Source: Candidatus Melainabacteria bacterium (GTDB lineage Bacteria; Cyanobacteriota; Vampirovibrionia; Obscuribacterales; Obscuribacteraceae). From it: a stretch of DNA of 64,000 bases. The notes under the pieces were generated by a model. It searched no databases. It was not told the DNA's origin and saw only the letters and a program-made list of their open reading frames with translations. This document shows positions 1-7,332 of the stretch, piece after piece (the first letter of the stretch is position 1; each line of letters begins with the position of its first letter). The DNA lies in NCBI GenBank assembly GCA_016699165.1, contig CP064963.1:3782001-3846000 (forward strand), read 5' to 3'. The position numbers were made by a program, and so were the translations under genes.

Positions 1-548
1 GAACGAAATTCGCCTCGAACTTTTAGTTCGGAGATTCCGAAGTCAACTATTTTGACGCACTCACCTTTTTTCTCACATTTGATCAATAAAATATTTTCGG
101 GCTTTATATCGCAATGGACAACCCCCTTCTGGTGGGCATGTTCTAATCCATAACAGATTTGCTCAAAAATATTGACACTGCGATCAACATTGAGATTGCC
201 GTTTTGGGAAATTACTTTGGAAAGGCTCTCGCCATCATAGTATTCCAAAATTACATAGGCATTGGGTCTGAGCCCGAATTCGTAAATGGTTGCAATATTT
301 TCGTGATTAAGACGATAGCCTATATCTGATTCTTGCCGAAATTGCATAACTACAGATGGATTAGCCACCATTTTATTTTTTATCAATTTCAAAGCGAAAA
401 TTTTGCCAGACGAAGTTTCTCGAATTTTATAAACCTTACCGGTTGCCCCTTCTCCCAGGAGTTCGAGAATTTCAAAGCGACCTATGAATGTTGAATTGCT
501 GATTATATCTGCAAGTGTTGGTCGTTTTTGTCTACCGGTTGATTCCAT
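1..548 (-). CDS. Serine/threonine protein kinase, N-terminal part (gene continues past the left edge)
   Basis: The first 182 codons can be read on the minus strand from an ATG at 546-548. All N-lobe and catalytic-loop marks of an active Hanks-type kinase are visible: a glycine-rich loop GEGATGKV at residues 32-39, the ATP lysine in FALKL (K54), the catalytic loop HCDIKPEN at 145-152 and the DFG triad at 169-171. The kinase would phosphorylate Ser/Thr of unknown partners. About 20 residues precede the kinase domain and no signal peptide is seen, so the catalytic domain is probably cytoplasmic. What follows the catalytic domain (TPR, transmembrane or sensor parts are common in this family) lies outside the window. 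The start is 9 bases after the stop of the upstream hypothetical gene, so the two are probably co-transcribed. Confidence 0.93.
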   Translation of the reverse strand, partial: MESTGRQKRPTLADIISNSTFIGRFEILELLGEGATGKVYKIRETSSGKIFALKLIKNKMVANPSVVMQFRQESDIGYRLNHENIATIYEFGLRPNAYVILEYYDGESLSKVISQNGNLNVDRSVNIFEQICYGLEHAHQKGVVHCDIKPENILLIKCEKKGECVKIVDFGISELKVRGEFR

Positions 549-557
549 TTGATTTAC

Positions 558-974
558 TTACTGACTCAAGTTTGGTTGGTGAGTATCAGTTTTATTGTTT
601 GCAAAATTATTCAATATGCGTTTGGTGTGGTTAGCACTCATAAATGTTGTCAGACATTCCAACTCTAGACCCATACCAGGTGTTTCCAGATTTTGATATT
701 GTTGGCTACGTTTTGCTGTTTCACCTTGAAGTTTAGCCATAGACTCTTCTTGACGCCAGTATGTCAGCGCAGATTTGGAAGCGTCTCTATTGTGCTTACT
801 TTGGGTGATGTCACACATGTTGAGAATAGTTGGATCGCAAGATTCGGTTATTTCAGCATCGTCAACTGGAACTTCTGGAGTTACTTCGTACCTTTCACCC
901 TCATCTTCGAGGCGTCGAAGTTTTAAATTTTCGAGAGTGAATCGAGAGAGCGATCGCTGAGAGTCATGTGTCAT
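558..974 (-). CDS. Hypothetical hydrophilic protein upstream of the kinase
   Basis: This is a 138-residue, strongly hydrophilic protein rich in Glu, Arg, Ser and Thr, with no transmembrane segment or signal peptide. I do not recognise a family. It is on the kinase strand and ends 9 bases before the kinase start, which supports a real co-transcribed gene and perhaps a kinase substrate or partner (inference from position only). No strong ribosome binding site is visible before the ATG at 974. The central part is likely helical, the rest disordered. Confidence 0.55.
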   Translation of the reverse strand: MTHDSQRSLSRFTLENLKLRRLEDEGERYEVTPEVPVDDAEITESCDPTILNMCDITQSKHNRDASKSALTYWRQEESMAKLQGETAKRSQQYQNLETPGMGLELECLTTFMSANHTKRILNNFANNKTDTHQPNLSQ

Positions 975-1162
975 ATTTAGTCACCGTGGGAATTTTGGTA
1001 CAGTCTCTGCACGTTTGTATAACTAGCTCACTGTAACGATCTAGAAGTCGAAATGCCACCATATATTGTGGCACTAAAACAACACAATGAATTAACAATT
1101 CCGCATAGGCAGCGCCTGGACATGCGTGGAGTGTTCAGTTACTCGTCGTGGTTCGTTGAAAG

Positions 1163-1191
1163 TTACTTTTTTCCGCTTTTACACTTATAAT
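1163..1191 (+). promoter_or_regulatory. Candidate sigma70-type promoter
   Basis: A perfect -10 box TATAAT (1186-1191) lies 17 bases after a weak -35 box TTACTT (1163-1168). A second TATAAT follows at 1204-1209. Both point toward the small SD-led reading frame at 1233 and the membrane protein at 1426. It was read by eye and not tested. Confidence 0.4.
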
Positions 1192-1232
1192 GAATTATGT
1201 TTCTATAATCGCGCTGACAGGAGGCAGGTCTT

Positions 1233-1421
1233 ATGCGTCTTTGCCGCAACGATCTGCCCGTAAAAGCCCTCGAGGAGTTCACGTGGTCATTTTAGCGTAA
1301 GCAATTAGCCAATGTTGCCCGCCGGAAAGCCAAAATGAAGCAGAGTAGCACCGGCAAACTAAGCGCTGAAGACTCAATCAAATTGCTAAATAGAAGCAAA
1401 AGAAGTAAGAAACTTAGGTGA
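1233..1421 (+). pseudogene. Small basic-protein gene interrupted by an amber codon (or a 20-residue leader ORF)
   Basis: An ATG at 1233 sits behind a strong Shine-Dalgarno sequence (GGAGG at 1220-1224) and encodes 20 residues before TAG at 1293-1295. In the same frame, with no further stop, another 41 codons follow to TGA at 1419-1421; they are rich in Lys, Arg and Ser and look coding. The whole could be a 62-residue basic protein broken by one nonsense mutation, a read-through gene, or a leader peptide followed by chance open frame. The next gene starts 5 bases downstream. I recognise no family. The stretch 975-1162 upstream shows nothing further. Confidence 0.35.
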
Positions 1422-1425
1422 ACCT

Positions 1426-1851
1426 GTGCAACGTTATTTCCTCAGATTAGTTCTCATAACTTTGATATTTCATTGTATCTTTCCCCTCATCCCAGGGTTT
1501 CATTATCATGGAAGCGTGCTGCATTCGATTCCTGTCGGCGTGATTTTTACTACTATCGGGAGCGGTTTTGAAGTGTTTTTCATTTCGCTTAGTCAAACGT
1601 TTAGGATGAGAATTCAAAAAATATACCTTTTGATACCGGCATGGTTTCTTGGATTTGGACTGTTCCCAGCTATATTGCTCAAGTGCTTTACTCAGTCAGC
1701 ATCGCCTGATATTTCTTTTTCAGGATGGGAGCCGGCAATCGTTGGAGGCGTGCTTATTTTTTGTATTGGTATCGTCACTGGTTGCGGCGACTTCAATATA
1801 GATATTAGAAATAGATTGAGGAAGCTTAAATTGGGTTCACTAGTCGTTTGA
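1426..1851 (+). CDS. Small integral membrane protein, unknown function
   Basis: A 141-residue protein starting at GTG, with AGGTGA at 1416-1421 as ribosome binding site. Four hydrophobic segments are visible (about residues 5-22, 36-55, 66-86 and 105-122), followed by a basic C-terminal tail (RNRLRKLKLG) that probably faces the cytoplasm. I recognise no family. The gene lies convergent to the methyltransferase gene, 27 bases away. Confidence 0.6.
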   Translation: MQRYFLRLVLITLIFHCIFPLIPGFHYHGSVLHSIPVGVIFTTIGSGFEVFFISLSQTFRMRIQKIYLLIPAWFLGFGLFPAILLKCFTQSASPDISFSGWEPAIVGGVLIFCIGIVTGCGDFNIDIRNRLRKLKLGSLVV

Positions 1852-1878
1852 GTCCCTTTGGACGTAAAAGACCGAATA

Positions 1879-2382
1879 TTAAACCGTCTCGTGTTCGCCC
1901 TTGGGCTTGCCGTCCAGAGCTTGAAGATGCCCTGTTTCCCATCCGAATATTGTTTCTGTTTCTAGAATTTTGAATTTTGCCAGAGTCAAATCGTTCTTGA
2001 TACCATCTGTGGTGAAGTATTTTATTTTTAAACGCTCGCACGGTTCAACACTTGTGGGTACGGTGAAGGCAAAAATCGCGCCTATGCAAATTACCAAATC
2101 GAAACTGTTGTCGGCGACCGCCAACTCTTCATTGATGTTTTGACAAATCAAATCTTTGAAATTGCGTTTTTTGCACTCGTCAAGCATTCCCTGGGCAAAA
2201 TCAATTCCGGTTACATTGTCTCCGCGCTCAATGAAAGGCAGAGAGCCCATGCCCGTTCCACAGCCTAAGTCCAAAACATCCAGAGGACCGTTCTTATCGC
2301 TAAGCTGCAGAAGTCGATGCGCGAATAGTAATCGCGTCGCTCGTCTAGATTTTTGTCTTCCAAGCTCATTGGTGTTCGACAT
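1879..2382 (-). CDS. SAM-dependent methyltransferase, internally shortened
   Basis: A class I methyltransferase fold can be read from motif I, VLDLGCGTGMG (residues 36-46), and the acidic end of strand 2, GIDFAQGML (59-67). FDLVICIGAI at 94-103 corresponds to motif II. Directly after it comes FAFTVPT (104-110), which in this family normally follows the helix and the PGG turn of motif III. Roughly 30 residues that usually separate these two pieces are absent, although the reading frame is intact. At 167 residues the protein is well below the usual 200-250. It may be inactive or have an altered fold. The substrate cannot be told from the sequence. It appears to be a single gene, with no signal peptide. 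Confidence 0.75.
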   Translation of the reverse strand: MSNTNELGRQKSRRATRLLFAHRLLQLSDKNGPLDVLDLGCGTGMGSLPFIERGDNVTGIDFAQGMLDECKKRNFKDLICQNINEELAVADNSFDLVICIGAIFAFTVPTSVEPCERLKIKYFTTDGIKNDLTLAKFKILETETIFGWETGHLQALDGKPKGEHETV

Positions 2383-2451
2383 AGCCCCTTACAAGCTGGC
2401 TATTATAATTCACATTTTGGTATCGCATTAATGGTGTGCTTAAATTGAATA

Positions 2452-3117
2452 ATGAGTGCATTAAAATTTCTTTGTTTGCTCTTTTTTATTTCAAATACCA
2501 CTTTGACCGAAGCTAAGATTTCTAGCCCGCAAAATACAAGCACGACTTATCCGCCTTATACACAGCCGTCCATAGATTTTCAGTGTGGTGAAGCTGAATT
2601 TATGCATGCGCTTAAACTTCAGGTGACAAAATGCTGGTTCCCGCCAAGAAATGAAGGTGACAGGAAAATAGTTTTGCGATTTAGGCTTAATTCAAAAGGC
2701 GAAGTTGAATCTTCGACTATAGTGAAAATCTCAGGCTCCGCTTGCTTTGATAAAGCAGCTGTGGATGCGCTTTATGCCGAGCCGTTTAAAACCGCAATCG
2801 ACGGAAAAATTCCCACACACGAAATCGAATTCACGTTTTTGGTATCGGCAAACGACAATTCAAAGAGTGTGGAGCTAAAAAAGGGACTTAGAAGCCAAGC
2901 TTATCTTGGTGATGAAAGGATAAATATAGACAGCGAAACAGAAAATCTGCAAGCGAATCCCAGCTCGGTTTCGTCGCGATTAGCAATAGTCGCCGATTTG
3001 CTCAAGCAAGGAAGTCGAGAAGAAGCAATCTATTTGCTGGAAGAAGGCATCACGCTTCTTCCGTCTAAAGACATCTTCTCAAATTTACTCAACCGAATAA
3101 ATCGCAGAGAGCTTTGA
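2452..3117 (+). CDS. Exported TonB C-terminal-like domain protein
   Basis: A 221-residue protein with an N-terminal signal peptide (about residues 1-21). Residues 45-130 resemble the TonB C-terminal fold (energy transducer TonB family): a Trp-Phe-Pro-Pro start (CWFPPRNE), IVLRFRLNSKGEVESSTIVKISG-like strands and a following helix DKAAVDAL. This family version usually sits in the periplasm without the proline-rich arm and its real role is often unknown. The C-terminal 60 residues look like one or two TPR-type helices (SRLAIVADLLKQGSREEAIYLLEEG). It is convergent with the TPR gene 3 bases downstream. A second, two-domain member occurs at 35888-36652. Confidence 0.75.
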   Translation: MSALKFLCLLFFISNTTLTEAKISSPQNTSTTYPPYTQPSIDFQCGEAEFMHALKLQVTKCWFPPRNEGDRKIVLRFRLNSKGEVESSTIVKISGSACFDKAAVDALYAEPFKTAIDGKIPTHEIEFTFLVSANDNSKSVELKKGLRSQAYLGDERINIDSETENLQANPSSVSSRLAIVADLLKQGSREEAIYLLEEGITLLPSKDIFSNLLNRINRREL

Positions 3118-3120
3118 GTT

Positions 3121-3408
3121 TTACTGGCCTTGAAGCTTTCTAAATTGTCCGCTGATTTCCACAGGTGTCGCTAGGATCTCCTGAATCTTTGTCTTTAAAT
3201 AACTAGCGTGCCCATTGTCGCCCTTCTTGGTATAGAGGCGCACAAGGCTCATCAATAGCGACGCTACTGACACACAATTCTTTCCATACAATTTCTCGGC
3301 TATGATAATTGCCTTTGTATAAAGCGTTTCCGCTCTATCAAGGTCGCCTTTATCCATAGCAGTATCTGCGCTCGACGTAGTGTCGATCAGCTTTTGTCTA
3401 TCGAACAT
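3121..3408 (-). CDS. Small TPR protein
   Basis: A 95-residue protein consisting of about two tetratricopeptide-type helical hairpins (SADTAMDKGDLDRAETLYTKA, then VASLLMSLVRLYTKKGD). I chose the ATG at 3408 (MFDRQKL) rather than the one at 3432 because a GAGGG ribosome binding site precedes it. It would serve in protein-protein contacts; partners are unknown. There is no signal peptide, so it is probably cytoplasmic. Confidence 0.65.
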   Translation of the reverse strand: MFDRQKLIDTTSSADTAMDKGDLDRAETLYTKAIIIAEKLYGKNCVSVASLLMSLVRLYTKKGDNGHASYLKTKIQEILATPVEISGQFRKLQGQ

Positions 3409-3526
3409 AATATTGACCCTCAAAATTGCCATATTCTTAAAATAGAAACGGCGGCAATCAACCGCGGTTCCCAGTCGGCTAATCTGCCAGATAGGAACGT
3501 AATAAATTTCCTAGCACAGCTCTGGG

Positions 3527-3922
3527 GTGCGATGCCGCTATGATGTTAAAATAGGGGTCGTCAAATGGGTGAAAACTAAACAGGTGGCACTTATTAACGA
3601 TTTTGAATATATTTCGTTTAAAAAGCTCTCGGCAATGAGCCTGGAGTCTGAATACTTAATGAATTTGAGTCTGACGCCCAAAGTTTTGCAGGATAAACAC
3701 GGAATTAAATTTTCAAAAATTGATGATTCGAAGAACGAGTACTTTGCCGCAATAAAGGCGCCTAACGTCCATCTTTTCTTTGAGTTTCGCGGTGGTGAAA
3801 CTAGTAATGTTTGCGTGAATGTTCGAGGTCAAAATATAGATATTAGAGAAGCTTACAGCATTTTCGATTCCTTGTTGAATCTGCGTCCAAGCGAGATTCA
3901 GTGGATTTCGGATTCTGTTTAG
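3527..3922 (+). CDS. Hypothetical protein
   Basis: A 131-residue protein from a GTG start. The first third is weakly coding in appearance and the true start may be further in (for example the ATG that begins MSLESEYLMN). The C-terminal half has alternating beta-strand character (YFAAIKAPNVHLFFEFRGG) like a small single-domain protein. No signal peptide, motif or family is recognised. It ends just inside the 5' region of the next gene, which suggests co-transcription with the paralogue pair downstream. Confidence 0.5.
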   Translation: MRCRYDVKIGVVKWVKTKQVALINDFEYISFKKLSAMSLESEYLMNLSLTPKVLQDKHGIKFSKIDDSKNEYFAAIKAPNVHLFFEFRGGETSNVCVNVRGQNIDIREAYSIFDSLLNLRPSEIQWISDSV

Positions 3923-3930
3923 AAGGCGCG

Positions 3931-4620
3931 ATGAAAATGAAATCAAAATTTTTGATATTCGGAACCGCAAGCCTATTATTTGCTGAAGCCCTCGACGCAC
4001 GGGCTTCTTATCACACGATTACACGATATCAACGCCAGACAAAGCATTTCTTAAATGACCCGGTGTTATTTTACAAAGAACTTAATCGTTTCTTGTCCAA
4101 TTTTGATGCTATCGGAATGCCGTCAAACAAGATCAAGTGGTGGTTTGGAAAACCCTATAATTTTTCTGAAAAGCGCTTAGCTTTGCTTAAAAGTATAAAT
4201 GTTGAAATCCCTGTCGACGAGCCAGGCTTCACTTCAATTTATTACCGAATTCCCAGAGATAGTGAGATACCTTGTTTTCATGTCCTTAGATTTAAATTGC
4301 AAAATGACAAAGTTGTTCAGTGGTCAATCGTGTACAACTCAAAAGAAACTGTGCCAATCACGACAAATGTTGTAATTTCTTCGGATAGATGTGGAAGCAT
4401 GCAGTTCTGTGAGTCTGGCGAATTTCGCTATCCTTTGACCGTTGATAAATCTAAACCTATCGTGCAATCTAAGCCGAATCTAGTCGACGAAGCGACTCGA
4501 ATAGAAGGCCCGCGTGACATGAATATGTTCAAGATAGAACCTACAGTTGTAGATGAATGCAAGTTTCAACCAGGATTGCTACTTGAGCCGTGCTTCTATG
4601 ACTGGGAGTATCGGCAGTGA
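3931..4620 (+). CDS. Secreted hypothetical protein, first of a tandem paralogue pair
   Basis: A 229-residue protein with a signal peptide (MKMKSKFLIFGTASLLFAEA). I start it at ATG 3931 because AGAAGG precedes it at a good distance. The core (residues 60-145) shares a pattern with the next gene: a helix ending in a short W/L-x-x-G-x-P turn, then TS-IYY-IP, FH-xR-x4-ND-x-V and WSIV-N-xE. This helix-then-sheet layout recalls small outer-membrane lipoprotein folds of the BamE/SmpA type, but similarity is too low to claim it. The C-terminal 80 residues are unique and contain several Cys. The 3' end overlaps the next start (GTGA). Confidence 0.7.
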   Translation: MKMKSKFLIFGTASLLFAEALDARASYHTITRYQRQTKHFLNDPVLFYKELNRFLSNFDAIGMPSNKIKWWFGKPYNFSEKRLALLKSINVEIPVDEPGFTSIYYRIPRDSEIPCFHVLRFKLQNDKVVQWSIVYNSKETVPITTNVVISSDRCGSMQFCESGEFRYPLTVDKSKPIVQSKPNLVDEATRIEGPRDMNMFKIEPTVVDECKFQPGLLLEPCFYDWEYRQ

Positions 4621-5294
4621 AAGCTGTACTCACAATTCTAATTCTTCTATCTCTCTGGTCCTCGGGTTCTGCTAGTTATGCGCATCCTGGTTCATTCAAC
4701 ACAGCTAACTGGGAAGTGAGTGGCACTGCCGATGAATACTTTGCAATGTTTGGAAGGTTTTTAGATCAGCACAATCTAATAAAGATGTCTCGCAGTCGAG
4801 TTGAAGAATTGTTAGGTACTCCTGATAAACCGCGGGCGAAAAGAAAAATTCTAAACGATGGTTTTGGTTCTACCTCAATTTATTACAACATCCCAAAGTC
4901 AGAAAAGAACTATGACTTTCATGCAATTCGAATTAGATTTGCAAACGATGAAGTTACTAGTTGGTCCATCGTGCAAAATGATGAGGAGTCTACTCCATAC
5001 GAAACTGACGTACATTTTGTCTTTCAAAATTCCACGCCAACTATGTCAAATGACGGCAATGTACTAATTCCTATGCTTAAAACTCCGATATCGAATCGAA
5101 TGGAGTTAGGAATTGGTATCGAATCGCGAATGCGTAGTCGTTTAACTAAACGCGGAGCTCCAAGGGCTCCTATTGGAAATAGTTTAGATCTGTTTTTGCG
5201 AGGCGAAACTAATAGTTACACTGGAGTCGATGTTCGACCTTGGATGCCCCAACGGATTTTTCTAGACGGATCGCCGGTTAGGTATAAAGAATAG
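4617..5294 (+). CDS. Secreted hypothetical protein, second of a tandem paralogue pair
   Basis: A 225-residue protein from GTG 4617, overlapping the previous stop by four bases (translational coupling). A signal peptide covers about residues 1-22. Residues 35-125 align with the preceding gene, sharing SxVEELLGTPDKP, TSIYYNIP, FHAIRIRFANDEV and WSIVQNDEE, which marks a local gene duplication. The C-terminal part is rich in Arg, Pro and Gly and has no counterpart in the neighbour. Location is probably periplasmic. Function unknown. Confidence 0.7.
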   Translation: MKAVLTILILLSLWSSGSASYAHPGSFNTANWEVSGTADEYFAMFGRFLDQHNLIKMSRSRVEELLGTPDKPRAKRKILNDGFGSTSIYYNIPKSEKNYDFHAIRIRFANDEVTSWSIVQNDEESTPYETDVHFVFQNSTPTMSNDGNVLIPMLKTPISNRMELGIGIESRMRSRLTKRGAPRAPIGNSLDLFLRGETNSYTGVDVRPWMPQRIFLDGSPVRYKE

Positions 5295-5416
5295 TTGCCT
5301 TAGGCAATGCTCTTGCAAAGTGCTGCTAATCCACTGAATTTATCGATTTGATTGACGGTCGTTGTTAGCATCGATTAGGATGGAGATGCTTACGAGCAGA
5401 GTATCAGGTCTCGCGA

Positions 5417-6490
5417 GTGTCGCAAAACAATTCAACCCTACAGTCAGTATTTCAAACAGCGCCAAAGTCTGTAACCGTGGTGGCATTGTTTGTTTTTTTT
5501 CTTTCCAACTTTATCTTGAATATGCTCTTGTTGAGCGGACCTAGTAAGTATATGGATACGAATCTTGCTCAGTCGCGAGATGTTTTCGCTTTTGTCGACA
5601 GCAACGTAGAAAAACCGGATGTTGCGTTCTTCGGCTCATCGGTAGTGGAAGTGCCTCTTGCGCTGATGGACAACGAAGATGAGTATGTCGCAATCCCGAA
5701 GAGCGCGCAAGCCAGTCTTTCTAGTTTGTGCAATACCAAGAAAAGCATTTATGTCTACGCCGTTGAAGCTGCGTTGATTTCGGATCAACTCTTGCTGTTC
5801 AATCGCTTATTGCAGCTGAACAAGGTCGGTCAGCACAATGTATTGGCAGTGACACCAAGAGATTTCGGAGATAGTCGAATCCCTGCCAAAAACCTTTCTG
5901 ATACTTATCGCTCGATGTTACTTCCAAGCGACTTTAGCCTGATGCCTCTTTATCTAGACCGTCTCGATAACTGGACGGACTTTATTCTGGCTAAAAGCAC
6001 TTTTCTGTACAAGAACAGATTTATGCTTTCCAATTTTATCAAAGGATTTTTTGCAGGAGCATTGATAGCGGTTCCCAACGGATCATCTTTAACTGCAAAT
6101 CCCGGTGTAAAGCCTGCTGTAGAGCAGCGCTTCAAAGACTCGCTGGCGGAGTACGTCCAAGTCTATGACTATATAGAGAAAAATGACTCACTTAAAATTC
6201 AAACAAAATTTTTGCAGCATTTGCTTTCCTTTTGCAAGAAAAACAAAATCGAATTGATCCTTGTAAATTTTCCACTAACAGCGGAAAATCGTGCACTAAT
6301 GAAACCGGGATTTTATGAGGAATTTAGTGCTAATTTGGCTAAGATTGCGGGAGAAAATTCCACTCCATACATCGACTTAAGTGCGAATTCAAATTTCGCT
6401 GGACATGATGTTTTCTATGATTCAGCTCACCTGAACAAGCTTGGAGGGCAGCGCTTGATTGAAGTACTGGCGCCGCAACTGTGCCAATGA
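5417..6490 (+). CDS. Membrane-anchored SGNH-like protein
   Basis: A 357-residue protein starting at GTG 5417. One transmembrane anchor (about residues 17-40) is followed by an extracytoplasmic domain. The segment VAFFGSSVVEVPLAL resembles the first block of SGNH/DltD-like proteins (FxGSS), and YIDLSANSNF with YDSAHLNKLGGQRL near the end fits the Asp-x-x-His block of that fold. It may therefore be an esterase or acyltransferase acting on cell-surface polymers, but activity is not proven. The stop overlaps the start of the next SGNH hydrolase (ATGA), so the two are coupled. A distant relative is at 52914-54140. Confidence 0.65.
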   Translation: MSQNNSTLQSVFQTAPKSVTVVALFVFFLSNFILNMLLLSGPSKYMDTNLAQSRDVFAFVDSNVEKPDVAFFGSSVVEVPLALMDNEDEYVAIPKSAQASLSSLCNTKKSIYVYAVEAALISDQLLLFNRLLQLNKVGQHNVLAVTPRDFGDSRIPAKNLSDTYRSMLLPSDFSLMPLYLDRLDNWTDFILAKSTFLYKNRFMLSNFIKGFFAGALIAVPNGSSLTANPGVKPAVEQRFKDSLAEYVQVYDYIEKNDSLKIQTKFLQHLLSFCKKNKIELILVNFPLTAENRALMKPGFYEEFSANLAKIAGENSTPYIDLSANSNFAGHDVFYDSAHLNKLGGQRLIEVLAPQLCQ

Positions 6491-7332
6491 TTATTAAAAA
6501 AATTGCTTCGATTTGTTATATTGGAATAGTCATTGTTGGGCTACTCTGTGCAGTAAAGCTAGCGACGATGGGACGCCCCACAGAACAACAGGATGTTTTT
6601 AATAATTTGTCTTTGAAGAAAAGTGCAACGAACTTGCAGGCAGTACCGGCACAACTAGAATCGGTCCGCTCGATTGTTTGTATCGGTGACAGCATTACTA
6701 AAAATGGAGACGATCCTAATTCGAGCTTTACTAAAAGGCTTGAGCGCTCTTTGGCAGCCATTCTCCCCGAGCAAAAAATAGTCGTTATAAACAAAGGTGA
6801 AAATGGCGAAAATGCCGACGACCTTCGCAAGCGCTTCCAAAAGGATGCCATCAAATCTGGTGCCAACCTGGTAATAATTTTTGTTGGTGTCAATGACGTC
6901 GGTCATGGTTTTGAGCCGGAACATCCTCACGGCGGTGGTCCCAAAGGCACTTTATTGCCAGTTTACCTAGATAACGTCAGATCTATGATCAAAGATGCTC
7001 GTGCCAATTCGCAGACTGTTCTTTTAGTGACGCCGCCTACTTTCTTTGAAGATTCAGAGTGCGAGCCAGACAAGATGCTCGAAACCTATGCAGAAGCTTT
7101 GAGAAAACTGGCTATTGAAGAAAATGTTTTGCTTGCCGATGTCCGAAAGTCCTTCGTTGAAATGATTAAAGCTTATCGTGTCAATTGTGGCGCCAAAGAT
7201 TATTTGCTTACTGTTGATGGAGTTCATCCGAATAGTTTGGGAAATAAGGTTATAACCGAAACGATTTTATTTTCGCTTGGATTCAGAACTACTAATTCTT
7301 CGGAGCCTTCAACAGCGCCCGACCATCATTAG
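6487..7332 (+). CDS. GDSL/SGNH family hydrolase
   Basis: A 281-residue protein with one N-terminal membrane anchor or signal (residues 5-25). All blocks of a GDSL esterase are visible: GDSIT with the nucleophile S69, a Gly in NKGENGENA, GVND with N136, and DGVHPN near the C-terminus holding the Asp-His pair. It should hydrolyse esters, for example on lipids or on sugar acetyl groups outside the cytoplasm. I chose ATG 6487, which overlaps the previous stop, over the GTG two codons upstream. The 3' end overlaps the convergent selB gene by 41 bases. Confidence 0.85.
   Translation: MIIKKIASICYIGIVIVGLLCAVKLATMGRPTEQQDVFNNLSLKKSATNLQAVPAQLESVRSIVCIGDSITKNGDDPNSSFTKRLERSLAAILPEQKIVVINKGENGENADDLRKRFQKDAIKSGANLVIIFVGVNDVGHGFEPEHPHGGGPKGTLLPVYLDNVRSMIKDARANSQTVLLVTPPTFFEDSECEPDKMLETYAEALRKLAIEENVLLADVRKSFVEMIKAYRVNCGAKDYLLTVDGVHPNSLGNKVITETILFSLGFRTTNSSEPSTAPDHH

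Noticed and set aside
5295..5307. Perfect small palindrome TTGCC-TTA-GGCAA after the paralogue pair as a terminator
   Set aside because: The stem has only 5 pairs and no T tract follows on either strand.
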